Position numbers and translations under genes: made by a program
Notes under the pieces: model-generated
Seen by the model: the letters and a program-made list of their open reading frames with translations, nothing else
Told to the model about the DNA's origin: nothing
Databases searched by the model: none
DNA from: Flavobacterium jumunjinense
Lineage (GTDB): Bacteria > Bacteroidota > Bacteroidia > Flavobacteriales > Flavobacteriaceae
Assembly (NCBI RefSeq): GCF_021650975.2
Contig: NZ_CP091285.1
Span: forward strand, 3,410,001 to 3,474,000
Direction: 5' to 3'
DNA length: 64,000 nucleotides
Part shown: positions 62,029-64,000 of the stretch, one piece after another
How positions within the stretch are numbered: position 1 is the first letter of the stretch
Layout of the letters: the number at the start of each line of letters is the position of its first letter

Positions 62029-62044
62029 GATTATTTACAACTAT

Positions 62045-62221
62045 TTATTTCTTAGATTCTTCTATAGAAACTTTTCTAAACTCTTTTAATAGTTTTTCTA
62101 ATTCTAAAGTTGATTTACGAGCTCTTGGTCCAGCAGCTTTAACTCCATTCTCAATTAATGATTCCGATTCTGATTTGAATGTTTCGAATTCTGCGTTGAT
62201 TTTTTCGATTAAATCTTTCAT
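62045..62221 (-). CDS. Hc1-like bacterial mini-histone (58 aa)
   Basis: ATG 62221 to TAA 62045. MKDLIEKINAEFETFKSE is followed by ENGVKAAGPRARKSTLELEK and LLKEFRKVSIEE, giving a helix, a short basic GxRARK stretch and a second helix. This matches the small Bacteroidota histone H1-like (Hc1) proteins that share a family with chlamydial Hc1. It should bind DNA and contribute to nucleoid compaction. A perfect terminator follows directly. Confidence 0.85.
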   Translation of the reverse strand: MKDLIEKINAEFETFKSESESLIENGVKAAGPRARKSTLELEKLLKEFRKVSIEESKK

Positions 62222-62409
62222 GATAGTATTTTTAAATTAGTCCGCAAAAGTAGAAAGTTTAGTTTTAAAATTTAAATAAATTGTTGTTAAAATAATTGTC
62301 ATTTTGTCAGTGTTAATTACTTTTTTGTAAGTCCTTGAATTTAAGCCATGCAACTTTGTTATTATGAGTTGTAGCGGTAGCTGCGTAATGAAATGAGGCT
62401 GTTTTTTTG
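62222..62409. other. Promoter region of the mini-histone gene
   Basis: About 190 nt without coding capacity. The minus-strand sequence next to ATG 62221 is CTTTTGCGGAC, and a CTTTCTACTTTTG -7-like stretch (TACTTTTG at 62243-62250) is present. From 62341 on the sequence looks like the repeat family that continues to the right. Confidence 0.4.
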
Positions 62410-62585
62410 TTTCCAAGGGGTAAAATCGTGTGGTTATAATTGGATTTTTTTGTTTTAATGGATTGGAATTACGTTGTTATGTTGTATTGTTTTTTACACA
62501 ACGGATTAAAATCGTATTGTTATAATTGGAATGTTTTTTATACAACGGATTAAAATCACGTTGCTACAAAATGTGTCGTTCCTAT
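62410..62585 (+). repeat. Degenerate 44-nt tandem repeats (ACAACGGATTAAAATC units)
   Basis: Units of 44 nt begin near 62410, 62454, 62498 and 62542. The last two are nearly alike (ACAACGGATTAAAATC-G/A...GTTG...TATAATTGGAATGTTTTTTAT), the first two are more diverged. Each unit holds an imperfect palindrome (GATTAAAATC and AACG...CGTT). These look like REP-type elements belonging to the RAYT gene next to them. Confidence 0.6.
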
Positions 62586-62641
62586 GGAACTCGGATGTTA
62601 ATGATAGTTCTTGTTAAACCCGCAAAATAAGCATTAACAAT
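62560..62641 (+). repeat. 82-bp direct repeat, left copy
   Basis: The element starts GTTGCTACAAAATG and continues with TCGTTCCTATGGAACTC, ATGTTAATGATAGTTCTTG and ends CATTAACAAT. It matches 63521-63602 with only three mismatches by eye. The two copies flank the transposase gene. Confidence 0.85.
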
Positions 62642-62774
62642 TAACCATTAACAATTAACTCAATCTTGTCATGCTGGAAGCATCTCATTCGTTAATACAT
62701 TACCCAATGAATAAAGATAACCTCCATTGCTTAATGTTCTATAAAGGCTGTTTTAAGTTTGTTTTCTGTAAATT

Positions 62775-63419
62775 TTATTTTTCATAAAATTTATCTTCAC
62801 CCCATTTTGCAGGGTTATTTAGTATATAATTTGCAATATTTTGATACGATTGTTCATTTCTGATAATATGGTCATAATAATTGCGTTGCCATAATTTTTC
62901 ATTAAAACCCATTAACCCCATTTGTTTGGTGACAGATGATTTATACCCACGAACAATAGCACCCAACGTTTGCGATGGTGAACGTAGGGGCGAATTGCAT
63001 TCGCCCAAAACACCATTCGAAGACGAATTGCATTCGCCCAAAACACCATTCGAAGACGAATTGCATTCGTGGATATTATTATTATTATTATTATCGGGCG
63101 AATGCAATTCGCCCCTACCGTTTAATACAATAATACCATGAATATGATTGGGCATTATTATAAATTCGTATAATGTTACATTTTTTCGAATGGCAGCCGT
63201 TTGCAACCATGCGTCGTGTGCAATTTGTCCGTATGCATTCAAAATCATTATTCCTTTTTCAATATGTCCAAAACGACAAATTCGATCTTCACAACAAATC
63301 GTAATAAAATACAAACCTGCTTGTGAATAATCATAACCTTTCAATCTGATAGATTTTCGTTGAGGCAATTTTTTACGGTTGCCCTTAGTCTCATTATTAT
63401 AGTTTACATTGTCCTCCAT
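62775..63419 (-). CDS. REP-associated tyrosine transposase (RAYT, Y1 HUH)
   Basis: 214 residues. LKGYDYSQAGLYFITICCED is the usual RAYT start, and the HUH motif is seen in MPNHIHGII. The C-terminal block is GAIVRGYKSSVTKQMG (with the candidate active Tyr) and LWQRNYYDHIIRNEQSYQNI...YILNNPAKW. A low-complexity insertion at about 110-145 (NNNNNN, then ECNSSSNGVLGECNSSSNGV) is coded by embedded repeats. RAYTs cut and move REP palindromes. Frame and motifs are intact, so it may still be active. No second transposase is present. Confidence 0.92.
   Translation of the reverse strand: MEDNVNYNNETKGNRKKLPQRKSIRLKGYDYSQAGLYFITICCEDRICRFGHIEKGIMILNAYGQIAHDAWLQTAAIRKNVTLYEFIIMPNHIHGIIVLNGRGELHSPDNNNNNNIHECNSSSNGVLGECNSSSNGVLGECNSPLRSPSQTLGAIVRGYKSSVTKQMGLMGFNEKLWQRNYYDHIIRNEQSYQNIANYILNNPAKWGEDKFYEK
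62984..63118. repeat. REP-like palindromes nested inside the RAYT gene
   Basis: GGGCGAAT-TGC-ATTCGCCC (62988-63006) and its inverted partner at 63096-63114 belong to perfect 23-bp inverted arms (62984-63006 and 63096-63118). Between them CGAATTGCATTCG recurs with a 33-nt period at 62991, 63024 and 63057, followed by an ATT-microsatellite (63074-63094). The 33-nt units code for VLGECNSSSNG. Confidence 0.9.
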
Positions 63420-63520
63420 ATTATCAAATTTGTCTAAGCAATCTTTACAGTTGTCTACTATAATCCTACTTCTAATTTATAGGATTAATTTACTTTAATA
63501 AATTTAGTTATTATTGGCAA

Positions 63521-63602
63521 GTTGCTACAAAATGGGTCGTTCCTATGGAACTCGCATGTTAATGATAGTTCTTGTTAAACCCGCAAAACAAGCATTAACA
63601 AT
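63521..63602 (+). repeat. 82-bp direct repeat, right copy
   Basis: Near-identical to 62560-62641 in the same orientation (differences: GGGTC for TGTGTC-type, CGC for CGG, AAC for AAT). The segment 63420-63520 between the RAYT gene and this copy, and 63603-63747 after it, show no coding frame; 63603-63720 resembles other REP-like debris. Confidence 0.85.
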
Positions 63603-63640
63603 CAATTCCTAGAGCCATCGGCTCGGTCTATATTGTAAGG

Positions 63641-63656
63641 CAGGGTTTCAACCCTG
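63641..63656. repeat. Short palindrome CAGGGTTTCAACCCTG
   Basis: Perfect 7-bp arms around TC, next to AGAGCC(A/G)T-type repeats (63611 and 63681). This is probably another REP-type element. Confidence 0.5.
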
Positions 63657-63747
63657 TAATTACCACGTAACACGATAAAAAGAGCCGTAGGTTTGGTATA
63701 TTGTATAAAACAATACCTCTCCTCTAAACCCTATTTCTTCCATAATA

Positions 63748-64000
<253 letters not shown>

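Noticed and set aside
62991..63070. CRISPR-like look of the 33-nt repeats (62991, 63024, 63057)
   Set aside because: There are only three copies with no unique spacers, they sit in the RAYT frame and have REP palindromes; no cas genes.
63074..63094. ATT microsatellite in the RAYT gene as a phase-variation switch
   Set aside because: The unit is 3 nt, so slippage would change only the number of Asn residues and not the frame.
62881..63141. 86-codon plus-strand frame opposite the RAYT gene
   Set aside because: It is caused by the embedded repeats and by the antisense of the transposase; no independent evidence.

Overview
The window comes from a low-GC member of the Bacteroidota, most likely family Flavobacteriaceae. 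The grounds are AT-rich DNA throughout, a SusC/SusD pair, C-terminal type IX secretion sorting tails, the flavobacterial promoter box TAnnTTTG (sometimes with TTG 19-22 nt upstream), a Bacteroidota-style Hc1-like mini-histone, and DUF4856/imelysin/HTTM and Tle1/DUF2931 gene sets. No rRNA, tRNA or CRISPR array was recognised.

Layout. 1-7000, minus strand: the N-terminal end of a PAS/LuxR-type regulator, a four-gene unit of unrecognised genes with almost no spacing, a pilin-like (GspG-like) protein, and an AraC regulator with an SRPBCC protein. 7200-11600: yaaA, uvrA (TTG start) and a small cytochrome c. 12076-29618, plus strand: a beta-1,3-glucan (laminarin-type) utilisation locus. It has a membrane-spanning propeller/Y_Y_Y/LuxR regulator, SusC, SusD, a surface lipoprotein with a duplicated C-terminal module, a GH16 lipoprotein, a GH3 beta-glucosidase, a second GH16, a GH64 with CBM6, and a third GH16 with CBM6. 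Together they would sense, bind, cut and import beta-glucan and release glucose. 29864-37185: housekeeping genes (sigma factor plus a 47-aa companion, nth, bcp, an MBL-fold hydrolase, pyrD, HMG-CoA lyase), followed by a decayed membrane-protein gene. 38071-44244: a probable metal-uptake operon, DUF4856 - imelysin - HTTM - TonB-dependent receptor, behind a promoter bracketed by two TCTAAATAAA repeats.

44352-49627 is accessory: a secreted HExxHxxHxxH metalloprotease-like lipoprotein; a 57-aa protein, Tle1-type phospholipase and DUF2931 lipoprotein that look like an orphan type VI effector/immunity set; and an array of about eight degenerate 21-nt units, several able to form a GUC-UUCG-GAC mini-hairpin. 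The array sits about 200 nt upstream of a frameshifted gene of an uncharacterised family. 49734-57400 is mixed: sulfatase, a lipoprotein with a GNAT enzyme, guaB, a LysR/quinone-reductase/monooxygenase set, and outer-membrane phospholipase A. 58101-60893 holds an unrecognised 606-aa protein behind a Fur/FNR-like palindrome, then three broken genes, including an internally deleted nadA joined to the tail of a TonB receptor. 60896-64000 holds an EcsC-like protein, the mini-histone, a RAYT (REP-associated) transposase with its own palindrome embedded in its coding region and near-identical 82-bp direct repeats on both sides, and the C-terminal end of a type I methyltransferase subunit (HsdM).

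Most assignments rest on motifs read by eye and family memory; no database search was run.
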